NCBI RefSeq assembly: GCF_000219125.1
Contig: NZ_AFGF01000166.1
Location: forward strand, 1 to 33,848
DNA length: 33,848 nt
Direction of reading: 5' to 3'
From: Acetonema longum DSM 6540
GTDB lineage: Bacteria; Bacillota; Negativicutes; Sporomusales; Acetonemataceae
Shown piece after piece: positions 7,289 through 16,515 of the stretch; position 1 is the first letter of the stretch, and each line of letters begins with the position of its first letter. The notes under the pieces were generated by a model. The model did no database searches, was not told the DNA's origin, and saw nothing but the letters and a program-made list of their open reading frames with translations. A program made the position numbers and the translations under genes.

Positions 7289-8551
7289 TCATCCTATCTT
7301 CCTGCCGGCGGCATACCGCGCCGCAATATCCGCTGTGGTTCCCGTGTAAATAAACCGCTGCAGCTTTTCCAGCGGCTCCATGTCCCACCCCGCCGCCGTA
7401 TCATTAATCACCAGCGCATCCAATGCATAGCCAGGCTCAAAACTCCCCACCCGGCCGAAAAAGCTGCCGCCGCCTTTGGTCGCCAGATAAAAGGCCTCCG
7501 GCAATGTGAGAGGCTGATGCTCCGCCTCAAGGGCATGCTTTATTTTAGACAGCTGGATGGCCCGGATCATGGTCTGAGGCATGGACAGGCTGTGTCCGGC
7601 GCCCACATCGCTGCCCAGGCCAACCTTGACCCCGGCGTTCAACAGTTTGCGGACCGGCATGATTCCGCTGGATAAATTCATATTAGAGTCGGGGCAATGG
7701 ACTGCTATGACCTGATTTTCTTTCATGCTTTCCATAGCGTTGTCGCTGAGATGAATGCAGTGAGCCATCAGAGTCGGCGTCCGGCCAAACAAGTGATAGT
7801 GCTGATACACCTGATGGTATTCCCGGTGTTCCGGGAACAGTTCCCTGACCCACTCAATTTCACCGGTATTCTCCGCCAGATGGGACTGAACCGCCGCATC
7901 ATATTTTATGGCCAGTTTTCCCAGCCCATCCATTAAAACTCTGGTACTGGTCGGCGCGAAGCGGGGAGTAATAATCGGCTTGACCAAGGAGTTCCCTGTC
8001 CACTCCGCCAGAATTTCTTCCGTGGCCTGTAGGGACTTTGCAGTATCTTCTTTCAGGAAATCAGGGCAGTTGGCATCCATGTTGACTTTGCCCACATAGG
8101 CCCCTAAGCCCCGACGGGCCAGAACGGCAAACAGCAGCCGGCTGGTTGAAAGGTGAACGGTAGCGTATACTGCTGCCCGGGTTGTTCCCTGAGCGATCAG
8201 TTCCGACGCGAAGGCTTCATAAACCCGGGAGGCGTAATCCGGATCGCTGAACTTTCCTTCTTCCGGAAAAGTGTACCGATTCAGCCAGTCCAGAAGTTTA
8301 TAATCCAGCCCCAGGCCCCGCTGGTTAAACTGAGCCCCATGGGTATGCAAATCCACAAATCCCGGGATGATCAACTGATTCGTGTAATCATGAATCCGAA
8401 GGGCTTGATACTGGGCCGGCAACGCCGGACAGATCTCGCGGATCACGCCGCCGACAGCAATCAGGTAACTGTCCCGGTAAACTTTGAAGTTCCGGGCATC
8501 CGGCGTAAAAATAATATTACCTTTTAAAATCAGCACGGATTGCTCTGCCAT
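7289..8551 (-). CDS. guaD: Guanine deaminase
   Basis: This 420-residue amidohydrolase should convert guanine to xanthine and ammonia in the cytoplasm (purine salvage and nitrogen recovery). The metal-binding HTH follows the TIM-barrel entry (IPGFVDLHTHGAQFNQRGLG). Family-typical stretches include WLNRYTFPEE, QSHLAEN, MAHCIHLS and GSDVGAGHSLSM with the catalytic aspartate. Length matches the family. GGAAG lies before the ATG. It is a single gene with no purine-riboswitch-like leader in the 100 bases upstream. A related chlorohydrolase activity is possible, but the motifs fit GuaD best. Confidence 0.92.
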   Translation of the reverse strand: MAEQSVLILKGNIIFTPDARNFKVYRDSYLIAVGGVIREICPALPAQYQALRIHDYTNQLIIPGFVDLHTHGAQFNQRGLGLDYKLLDWLNRYTFPEEGKFSDPDYASRVYEAFASELIAQGTTRAAVYATVHLSTSRLLFAVLARRGLGAYVGKVNMDANCPDFLKEDTAKSLQATEEILAEWTGNSLVKPIITPRFAPTSTRVLMDGLGKLAIKYDAAVQSHLAENTGEIEWVRELFPEHREYHQVYQHYHLFGRTPTLMAHCIHLSDNAMESMKENQVIAVHCPDSNMNLSSGIMPVRKLLNAGVKVGLGSDVGAGHSLSMPQTMIRAIQLSKIKHALEAEHQPLTLPEAFYLATKGGGSFFGRVGSFEPGYALDALVINDTAAGWDMEPLEKLQRFIYTGTTADIAARYAAGRKIG

Positions 8552-8652
8552 AGCTTACTTCCTTCTCCCCTTGCGGGGGATGTTTTAATAATTGGCGATT
8601 ATTTTTTCGTATTTTTCATAAACAACACACCTCTTGTGATATAGCAATAGAT

Positions 8653-8695
8653 AGAAAAAAGGCCCTGTCCCGGTGGTGCACCGATGCGCAGGGCC
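8653..8695 (-). terminator. Terminator after rubrerythrin
   Basis: GGCCCTG (8661-8667) pairs with CAGGGCC (8689-8695), with an inner CGGTG/CACCG stem. On the minus strand it is followed by TTTTTTCT. Confidence 0.85.
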
Positions 8696-8729
8696 GTATG
8701 TGATCTTGCTCGGGCTTTTCTACCCGGGA

Positions 8730-9290
8730 TTAAGCGGAAAAAACCTTAAACAACTCTTTTTTCACCTTACAGACCGGACATTGGTCCTCCATGTGACCTT
8801 CGCCGGTAAAGCCGCATACCGGACAGACGTAATAATCCTTCGTCGGCAGGTCCTTGCCGGCTTTAGCCGCATCCTGGGCGGCTTTGAACATGGTAACATG
8901 GATCTTTTCGGCTTCCAGAGCATAATGGAAGGAACGCTGGGCTCCGCTTTCCTGCTGGCACTGAGCCACCTGGAAATAAACAGGATACATCTGCTCCACT
9001 TCATGGACTTCACCGTCAATGGCCCACTGCAGGTTTTCGGCCACCGACCCCATGCCAAACTCCGCTCCGGCCGTCACTGTCGCCCCGCCCGTCTGTTGAC
9101 CAAGCTCCCGGAAATGATTAAAGGCGTGAACCTGTTCTGCATAGGAAACAGCCCGGAATAATCTGCCGATATTGGGCATTTCCTTTTTTTCCGCATCTTC
9201 GGCCCAGGTCAGATACCGCATATGGGCCATAGATTCGCCGCCGTAGGCGGAACGTAAGAAATCGGCAGTCATAGCATTCTTGACCGGCAT
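8730..9290 (-). CDS. Rubrerythrin
   Basis: Rubrerythrin reduces hydrogen peroxide in anaerobes, using a di-iron site fed by a rubredoxin-like iron. The N-terminal four-helix domain shows the expected ExxH-type iron ligands (YGGESMAHMRY, YAEQVHAFNHF, YALEAEKIH). The C-terminal 40 residues carry two CPVC motifs for the rubredoxin-type Fe(Cys)4 centre. The ATG at 9290 sits 8 bases from GGGAG. The upstream in-frame start at 9311 is less likely. The bacterioferritin gene lies 59 bases upstream on the same strand with no terminator between them. The two probably form an operon handling peroxide and iron. Confidence 0.92.
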   Translation of the reverse strand: MPVKNAMTADFLRSAYGGESMAHMRYLTWAEDAEKKEMPNIGRLFRAVSYAEQVHAFNHFRELGQQTGGATVTAGAEFGMGSVAENLQWAIDGEVHEVEQMYPVYFQVAQCQQESGAQRSFHYALEAEKIHVTMFKAAQDAAKAGKDLPTKDYYVCPVCGFTGEGHMEDQCPVCKVKKELFKVFSA

Positions 9291-9349
9291 ATGATCAACT
9301 CCCTGTATCAATCAATGGTGTCACGTATCATATTCAGCAATTAAAATAG

Positions 9350-9820
9350 CTACCCTCCTACCTGAGTGGTTAAAAAGATAGGCAGAGTCATGTGAGAAAT
9401 TTGATCTTGCAATTCTTCGATCTCATCAATATGAGCATCTTCGTCCTGTAAAATATGTTCCAAAATTTCACGGGTTGCGAAATCATTCACGTCACCAGCC
9501 AGTCTGATGGCCGCATTGTACGCTTTGATGGCGTCTTCTTCGGCAGCATGATCACATTCCAGCTGCTTGGGGATATCATTGCCGATGTGAATAGCCTTGA
9601 GTTCAGATACTACGGGGACGCCTTCTAAAAAGAGGATTCTGGCAATCAGTTTTTCAGCATGCTTCATCTCATGGATGGCTCTCATTTCGAACTTGGCATG
9701 AAGTTTATCATACCCCCAGTTAGCACACATCTCGGAATGAACAATGTACTGATTGATTGCCGAAAGCTCGTCGGCGAGAAGCGAGTTCAAAGTTTCGATT
9801 AGTTTAGGATTCCCTTTCAT
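9350..9820 (-). CDS. bfr: Bacterioferritin, haem-binding type
   Basis: This 156-residue protein stores iron in a 24-subunit shell. All ferroxidase ligands known from E. coli Bfr are present at the same positions: E18, E51, H54, E94, E127 and H130. Met52, which binds haem b between subunits, is also conserved (HEMKHAEK). It begins MKGNPKLIETLNSLLADELS, as Bfr proteins do. A GGGGG-containing site precedes the ATG. It is the first gene of the pair with rubrerythrin and lies downstream of the ftsZ terminator, so it should have its own promoter in 9821-9950. TATACT near 9910 on the minus strand is a candidate -10, without a good -35. Confidence 0.94.
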   Translation of the reverse strand: MKGNPKLIETLNSLLADELSAINQYIVHSEMCANWGYDKLHAKFEMRAIHEMKHAEKLIARILFLEGVPVVSELKAIHIGNDIPKQLECDHAAEEDAIKAYNAAIRLAGDVNDFATREILEHILQDEDAHIDEIEELQDQISHMTLPIFLTTQVGG

Positions 9821-9951
9821 TGGACTAAAACCCCCTTCTAAATTTAATAATTTTCCTCGTTAGTAAATTTCTATTCTCCATCAGTTTTCCCTGCCATTTT
9901 AAACATATACGAGTATAATTTAACAACTTTAATTGAGATTACAAAAAATTA

Positions 9952-9992
9952 GTCCCATAAAAAACAGGAAAATTCCTGGTCCTTTATGGGAC
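9952..9992 (-). terminator. Terminator after ftsZ
   Basis: On the minus strand CAGGAA/TTCCTG forms a hairpin followed by TTTTTT. A longer outer pairing (GTCCCATAAA at 9952-9961 with TTTATGGGAC at 9983-9992) encloses it. It lies 27 bases past the ftsZ stop. Confidence 0.82.
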
Positions 9993-10018
9993 ATTGAACA
10001 TAGTCGGGCCCTGCCGTT

Positions 10019-11185
<1,167 letters not shown>

Positions 11186-11446
11186 CAAAAGAATCCTCCC
11201 TTATCAAGATCAAGATCAAGCGACTGTTGCGCCTGATTCTCTCAAAGCCGGATCTGAAAACCTCATTAATAGCATTATAACTGCATCGAATCGTCATATA
11301 ATCTGCAGCTATCAGTTAGAAATATCCAGTTATTATATTATACATAATCAGGCATTTTCCTGTCGCAAAAAAAGGTAGTTTTATGTCATCCAGCGATTTT
11401 TGTTGCGACTAAAACCGCCAAATTTTTCCTTTGAAATCATTGTACA

Positions 11447-12811
11447 TTAAAGAATACCGATCGAGTTCAGGAAAACCAAAACCAATAGTGCCGGCGTCAC
11501 ATAACGAATGACAACCAGGAATACGTCAATGATGCCGGATTGGTTTACGCTTCCATAGTTAGACAGTTCCCGGCGTAGATTCTCCCGGTCGATCCGCCAG
11601 CCCACAAACAGGGCAATCAGTAAGCCTCCCAGAGGCAGCAGAATATTGGAGGAAAGATAGTCAAACCAGTCAAAAAAGCCACGTCCGCCAAACTGAACTT
11701 GTCCCAGCGGGGCGGCAGGGTCAGCTGATAAGGCTGCCAGCACGCCGAAAAGGAGAATAATTCCGGCGTTTAAAAACGCGGCCTTTTGACGGGTGAAGCC
11801 TTTTTCCTCGCTAAAATAGGCTACCGGCACCTCCACCAAAGAGAGCATGGCCGTGGTGGCGGCAATGGATGTCAGGAAGAAGAAGGCAATCAGCATAATA
11901 TTGCCCAGAGGCATCTGGGAAAAGACCAGAGGAATCGTCATAAACAAGAGTCCCGGTCCGGCCCCCGGCTCCATGCCAAAAGCAAATACCGTGGGGAAAA
12001 TGGCCAAGCCGGCCAGCATGGATACCGCCGTATCGGCAAGAGCCACCCGGGAGGCTGTCTGAAACAAGTTGTTATCTTGGGTGAAGTAGCTGCTGTAGGT
12101 CGTCATGGTGCCCATCCCCAGAGACAGTTTAAAGAAAGCCAGTCCCAGGGCAGTAAGAATGACCGGTCCGGTCAGCTTGGCAAAATCCACTTCAAACAAG
12201 AACTTGATCCCGGCTTCAGCTCCCGGCAAAGTTATGGCCCGAATATCACAGATCAGGATTAGGATGAACAAGAGCGGCATTAAGGTTTTGGTGATTTTTT
12301 CGATCCCCTTCTGCACTCCCAGGGCTAGTATACTGGCAACCACCACCATGACAATAGCCTGCCACATAATAGCCGAACCCGGATTGGTTACGGCAGAGGC
12401 AAATTCCGCCTGGGCTGTGGCCAAAGTCACGTTGGCGAAATCCCCCTTCAGGGCTTTAAACAGATAGTAATACACCCAGCCGGCGACACAGCTGTAAAAA
12501 AACATGATTAAATAAGACGAGACTACGCCCATGGTGCCGATATGCTTCCAATTGGTTCCCGGCCGCAGTTCGGCAAAAGCGCCTACCGCGTTTTTCCGGG
12601 TTTTGCGTCCAATATAAAATTCGGCGACCATGACCGGAATCCCCGCCAACAGAATACAGAGGAAATACACCAGTAAAAAAGCGCCGCCGCCGCTTTGTCC
12701 GGTCAAATACGGAAACTTCCAGATGTTTCCCAAACCGACGGCTGAACCCAGAGTAGCGAAAAAGACTGCCAGACCTGATGAGAAAGTCTCCCGATGCTGA
12801 TTCTTGCTCAT
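11447..12811 (-). CDS. Sodium-dependent transporter, neurotransmitter:sodium symporter (SNF) family
   Basis: The 454-residue LeuT-fold protein has about 11-12 membrane segments and should import an amino acid or related solute with sodium. The first segment carries the family signature GSAVGLGNIWKFPYLTGQSGG, whose unwound centre binds sodium and substrate. The ATG at 12811 has GAGGAG upstream. An in-frame start at 12865 would add a polar, non-conserved tail. The substrate cannot be read from the sequence; bacterial relatives carry tryptophan, tyrosine, leucine or alanine. It is monocistronic. Confidence 0.92.
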   Translation of the reverse strand: MSKNQHRETFSSGLAVFFATLGSAVGLGNIWKFPYLTGQSGGGAFLLVYFLCILLAGIPVMVAEFYIGRKTRKNAVGAFAELRPGTNWKHIGTMGVVSSYLIMFFYSCVAGWVYYYLFKALKGDFANVTLATAQAEFASAVTNPGSAIMWQAIVMVVVASILALGVQKGIEKITKTLMPLLFILILICDIRAITLPGAEAGIKFLFEVDFAKLTGPVILTALGLAFFKLSLGMGTMTTYSSYFTQDNNLFQTASRVALADTAVSMLAGLAIFPTVFAFGMEPGAGPGLLFMTIPLVFSQMPLGNIMLIAFFFLTSIAATTAMLSLVEVPVAYFSEEKGFTRQKAAFLNAGIILLFGVLAALSADPAAPLGQVQFGGRGFFDWFDYLSSNILLPLGGLLIALFVGWRIDRENLRRELSNYGSVNQSGIIDVFLVVIRYVTPALLVLVFLNSIGIL

Positions 12812-12882
12812 TGCTTTTCTCCTCTTTTCATCCGCGTTGTCTGTGCCTCTCCCAGGCAACAGCATTCCCTGGCTTTCTATTT

Positions 12883-14046
12883 TTAAAAATATTCGTTAAT
12901 ATAAGTCACGCATGGGGGGAATATCGCACCCAGCTTGGCCACAGCTTCAGGCTGCCCGGTCAGAGCGCCTTGACGCCATAATTGACTGGCGCTCAGCCGC
13001 CCGAAAAATAGCTGCGTCAGAGGCCCCACCTGGCACTCCAGCTGCGCCGGGGCCTGGTCGGCGACCTCCACCCGGCCCTGCCCGCCGCTCACGGTCAGGC
13101 GAAAGCAATGATGGTTCCAGGGGGCCATATCATCCTGCACCCGGATAGTCAGGCTGTCCTCAAGTTCGGCCGGATAACGGATAGCCTCCAGGGCCTGGGC
13201 CACGTCCACCAGTCTGGCAGTCATAAAGGGATACATCCGGATATCCTGTTTGGGATCAAACAGAGAAAGATAACTCAGATCGTCCAGGGGCGCATTCCAG
13301 TCGATAAATTCGGCCTGGGACCGATGACCGTAAATAAAGCTGAACAGTGCGGCCTGGGCGCGCGCATCGGCATAAACCATATCTTTAATCAGCATGGTTT
13401 TTCCTTTGAATGAATACATGATGTAGCCGGCCGGCTGGCCGTCCATTTCCAGACAATAGACGAATCCCCTGTCGTTGATATGTTCATTCAGGCGATGCAG
13501 CCAGTCCTGCTGAGTACGCTCCACATAGCCGTGTTTGCCCGCCACGAACCTGGCGTAACTTTGCGCAAAAAAGTCCAAGGTCACCGATTCAATGTACAGG
13601 ATGTTGCCGGCAGGTTTGGCCAAAGGCCGCAGGTCCTCCAGCTTAACCATATACACCAGATGATGGTAACATAAAAGCCATTGATAGGGCGCATAAAAGC
13701 CGGCTTTCGACGGCATGAGAATGCTGACCCAGTGATCCCGGCGGCGCATCTCCTCGAGAGAAGCCGTCAGCAGCCGGCGGATCATGCCGCCCCGCCGAGC
13801 TGCAGGATCAGTGGCCACTCCTACGATATAGGAGGCGGCCAGGCTGCTGCCCCGCAAGCTGAGCTGATAGGGATGCAAATGCAGGCAGGTCAGGAGTTCT
13901 CCGTTTTCGTATCCTCCCAGCCCGTTGCCCCGGTCGTAAAATTGGGAAAAATACCAGCTGAAAAAAGGTTCGTCGCCGTTAAAGGAATAAGACCACAGCC
14001 GGCGCACAGCTTTATCGTCTTTCTCAGTCACGAGCCGAAAGTCCAT
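12883..14046 (-). CDS. Eis-like GNAT N-acetyltransferase
   Basis: This 387-residue protein has the Eis (COG4552) layout: an N-terminal GNAT domain with the acetyl-CoA loop VGVATDPAARRGGMIRRLL (about residues 73-92), a second GNAT-like domain in the middle, and a C-terminal sterol-carrier-like domain ending near the stop. Characterised family members acetylate amines on aminoglycosides or proteins. The substrate here is unknown. It begins 9 bases after the stop of the DUF2156 gene on the same strand, with GAGG before the ATG, so the two are co-transcribed. That pairing suggests a shared task on an amine- or aminoacyl-bearing compound, which is inference. Confidence 0.85.
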   Translation of the reverse strand: MDFRLVTEKDDKAVRRLWSYSFNGDEPFFSWYFSQFYDRGNGLGGYENGELLTCLHLHPYQLSLRGSSLAASYIVGVATDPAARRGGMIRRLLTASLEEMRRRDHWVSILMPSKAGFYAPYQWLLCYHHLVYMVKLEDLRPLAKPAGNILYIESVTLDFFAQSYARFVAGKHGYVERTQQDWLHRLNEHINDRGFVYCLEMDGQPAGYIMYSFKGKTMLIKDMVYADARAQAALFSFIYGHRSQAEFIDWNAPLDDLSYLSLFDPKQDIRMYPFMTARLVDVAQALEAIRYPAELEDSLTIRVQDDMAPWNHHCFRLTVSGGQGRVEVADQAPAQLECQVGPLTQLFFGRLSASQLWRQGALTGQPEAVAKLGAIFPPCVTYINEYF

Positions 14047-14055
14047 GGTCTCGCC

Positions 14056-14949
14056 TCACTTTACGACAACGTCATACTTCTCAATATATTTTACCGGGAA
14101 ATATGATTCTTTCGCCTTGCGAATGCCCTCGAGCCCCATGTCTTCTTCCCGGTTAATAAACTGCATATCAGACCAAGCATGGGCGCAGAACATCTGATTG
14201 ATGGCCTGGTATCCGCCCCGCATTTCAAAATTGGCCTTTTCCACATGAATCACGGCTGTATCATTATTGAGCTTTTCTCCCATGGTAAAGGCAACGACCT
14301 TGCCGTTAACATAAAGGACTCCCCCCTGAAAACTCAGTTGATCAAAATTCAGTAAAGCTTCCTGAATGGCGTTCCGCTCCAGGACCAGGGAAGGATCCTT
14401 GTCGCAGCCGTTCTGGATGCACCATTCACCAGCGTACTCAATGCAGTCCGGGACCAGCTTTTTAGTCAGAGGCTTATACTCATAGTCCGAGTAGAGCCGC
14501 TTGAAACTATTCAGGTGGTTCTTTTTGGTATGATAGTTTTTCCCCTTCAAATGAATTAAATCATCCGCCGCATAAACATAGTCAAAATTATCCCGGTCAG
14601 GAGTAATTTGGAACTTGCCGGGGAAGAATTTCTCCAGGAGTTCCACTATATCGGGTGTAGCGGCTTTCATCAAAAACTTATGCCCGGTTGCGGCAAAATG
14701 AGCCAGCATCTGCTCCATAACCGCCCGGTAGCCCTCAGGTTCGCCGAAAGGAGGCAGTATGTAGTCCACGCCGTCGTAGGACGCTTTAAGGCATAAGTAG
14801 CCGTCAGCCTCGGCCCAGCAGATGTTATACCACTTGCGCCACATAAATAAATGGGTAAAGGTACAGGCGGATTGTTCATAACGCCGTGTTAAAAAATACC
14901 GGTCAAAAACCGGTTTATCTGTCAGTTGAATATCGCGGAAAAGAATCAT
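14056..14949 (-). CDS. DUF2156 (COG4866) acyl/aminoacyltransferase-fold protein
   Basis: This 297-residue protein resembles the soluble C-terminal domain of lysyl-phosphatidylglycerol synthases (double GNAT fold) without any membrane part. Typical stretches are the start (ILFRDIQLTDKPVFDRYF), the basic KGKNYHTKKNHLNSFKRLY in the middle and the ending REEDMGLEGIRKAKESYFPVK. In MprF the same fold moves an amino acid from tRNA to a lipid. For the stand-alone family the reaction is not established. It is the first gene of a two-gene unit with the Eis-like transferase. Its start follows GGGGGAA. Confidence 0.85.
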   Translation of the reverse strand: MILFRDIQLTDKPVFDRYFLTRRYEQSACTFTHLFMWRKWYNICWAEADGYLCLKASYDGVDYILPPFGEPEGYRAVMEQMLAHFAATGHKFLMKAATPDIVELLEKFFPGKFQITPDRDNFDYVYAADDLIHLKGKNYHTKKNHLNSFKRLYSDYEYKPLTKKLVPDCIEYAGEWCIQNGCDKDPSLVLERNAIQEALLNFDQLSFQGGVLYVNGKVVAFTMGEKLNNDTAVIHVEKANFEMRGGYQAINQMFCAHAWSDMQFINREEDMGLEGIRKAKESYFPVKYIEKYDVVVK

Positions 14950-15153
14950 AAATTATTAAGTTCCCCCTCAAACTAGATTATCTCTACTATTGTAACTCAG
15001 GCAGACAGGAGAAGTCAAAAAGATTGCGAAAGCCGGATTTTCAGCGTAACGAAAAGGATTCAGGCCCCCGGCAGCGAATCTCAATAGCAAATCCATAATA
15101 TACCGGTCGATCCGGCCGGTGAAAGCAGCAAGTGTAGAAAGGAGAATGATTGC

Positions 15154-15585
15154 GTGAACCTGCAAGGAGCTAATTTCGCCAATTTTTTTACATATCTGGC
15201 GCTTTCTCTGCCTTTATTGGTCCTGGGGGCCTATATCTTCATTCTGAGCACCCCTTATAAAGAGCTTCATCTCATCAAGGAAGGCAGTCAGGACCAGGCC
15301 AAATCTCTTGCCGCCAAGGCGGCTGCCTATGATTTAGGCGGTAAAATTCTGGGACAGTCTATTGTACTGGCTTCGGCCATTTATCACGCCATCAATCCTG
15401 CTGACTTGATCATTTGGGGGATTCTTGGCATGGCCTTTCAAGTCATCGTGTTTTATCTGTTTGAGTTTTTGACCCCCTTCAAAGTAACGGATGAAATCGC
15501 CAAGGGCAATGTAGCCGTTGGGATTTTGTCTTCCCGGATCAGCTTCGCAACGGGACTCCTCTTAGCGGCTGTTATCAGCTACTAG
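15154..15585 (+). CDS. DUF350 membrane protein
   Basis: The 143-residue protein has four predicted membrane segments arranged as two repeats of the DUF350 unit. Each repeat pairs a loop with a glycine-rich helix (AYDLGGKILGQSIVLAS in one, FEFLTPFKVTDEIAKGNVAVG in the next). The start is GTG, about 10 bases from GGAG. DUF350 genes often sit with glutathionylspermidine-synthase-like genes, which are absent here. The function is unknown. Exonuclease III follows 75 bases downstream on the same strand, with a dispersed-repeat fragment in between. Confidence 0.85.
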   Translation: MNLQGANFANFFTYLALSLPLLVLGAYIFILSTPYKELHLIKEGSQDQAKSLAAKAAAYDLGGKILGQSIVLASAIYHAINPADLIIWGILGMAFQVIVFYLFEFLTPFKVTDEIAKGNVAVGILSSRISFATGLLLAAVISY

Positions 15586-15626
15586 GGAACCGTTGAAAAG
15601 ACCCAGATTCGAGGCTGCAAATGGAA
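15583..15626. repeat. Fragment of the dispersed repeat family
   Basis: GGGAACCGTTGAAAAGACCC continues into CAGATTCGAGGCTGC. These match the two modules seen at 3978-4345 and 28817-28885 (GGGACCGTTGAAAAAG and CCCAGATTCAAGGCT), here fused directly without the 300-bp interior. The repeat starts at the DUF350 stop codon. Confidence 0.6.
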
Positions 15627-15660
15627 TGTTACAACAAGCTCTAGACGGAGAGGAGAGCTT

Positions 15661-16446
15661 ATGAGACAGTGGAAAATTGTTAGTTTTAACGTGAATTCGG
15701 TGCGGGTTCGCCTGGAGGATCTTCTGGCCTGGATGGGCCAGGAAACCCCTGACGTGGTTTGTTTGCAGGAAACTAAGGTGCAGGACCCGGATTTTCCGGT
15801 GTCGGCATTTACGGATATCGGATATCATGCAGCTTTCTTGGGGGAAAAGAGCAAAAACGGTGTGGCCGTCCTCAGCCGGGAGAAGCCGGCTGAGATAAAA
15901 ACCGGCCTGGACGAATGGGGTCAGCCCGGTGAAGCCCGGCTGATCGCCGCCCGCTTTGACCAAATTGCGGTAGTCAATACGTATGTTCCCCAGGGACAAG
16001 ACCCGCAAATCGAATATTTTCAGTACAAATTAGCCTGGCTGCGTCATATGCGGGACTACTTCAGCCGCCATTACACTCCTTCGGAGCCGGTGGTTTGGCT
16101 GGGAGACCTGAATGTGGCGCCGGAACCCATTGACATCTATGACCCAAAGCGTCTCTTAGGCCGGGTAGGGTATCACCCGGATGAACATGCGTCCTTTGCC
16201 TATACAAAAGAGTGGGGATTCACCGATGTATTCCGCAAGCACGTACCGGAAGGCGGCCACTATACCTTCTGGGACTACCGGGTCATGAACGCCCTGGACC
16301 GGGGTCTGGGCTGGCGGATCGACCATATTCTGGCTACTGAGAATCTGGCTGCCCGCTCCACCGGCGCCTGGGTGGATACCAGCCTGCGGCGGCTGGCAAG
16401 ACCATCAGACCATGCGCCAATTATTGCTATGTTCGATTTGGATTGA
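15661..16446 (+). CDS. xth: Exodeoxyribonuclease III (AP endonuclease)
   Basis: The 261-residue enzyme cuts DNA at abasic sites and removes 3'-blocking groups in base-excision repair. All family motifs are present: IVSFNVNSVR with the metal-contacting asparagine, LQETK with the metal-binding glutamate, NTYVPQG, WLGDLNVAPEPIDIYDP with the catalytic Asp and Asn, YTFWDYR, GWRIDHIL and PSDHAPI with the catalytic histidine. GAGAGGAG lies before the ATG. A terminator follows directly. Confidence 0.96.
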   Translation: MRQWKIVSFNVNSVRVRLEDLLAWMGQETPDVVCLQETKVQDPDFPVSAFTDIGYHAAFLGEKSKNGVAVLSREKPAEIKTGLDEWGQPGEARLIAARFDQIAVVNTYVPQGQDPQIEYFQYKLAWLRHMRDYFSRHYTPSEPVVWLGDLNVAPEPIDIYDPKRLLGRVGYHPDEHASFAYTKEWGFTDVFRKHVPEGGHYTFWDYRVMNALDRGLGWRIDHILATENLAARSTGAWVDTSLRRLARPSDHAPIIAMFDLD

Positions 16447-16448
16447 AA

Positions 16449-16494
16449 AAAGGCCCTTTGTTTGCTGCGAATGCGCGGCAGACGGAGGGCCTTT
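16449..16494. terminator. Bidirectional terminator between convergent genes
   Basis: AAAGGCCCT (16449-16457) pairs with AGGGCCTTT (16486-16494), with an inner TGCTGCG/CGCGGCA stem. The T-run is better on the minus strand (TTTTTTC), but the position serves both xth and the convergent 16516 gene. Confidence 0.82.
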
Positions 16495-16515
16495 AAAACG
16501 ATAAGAGCAGACGGG

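Noticed and set aside
8552-8660. Possible purine riboswitch upstream of guaD
   Set aside because: No matching three-way junction core is visible in the A/T-rich leader; the only strong hairpin belongs to the rubrerythrin terminator.
11200-11219. Three tandem TCAAGA-like hexamers before ftsZ
   Set aside because: Too short and simple to support a binding-site array or a functional repeat.
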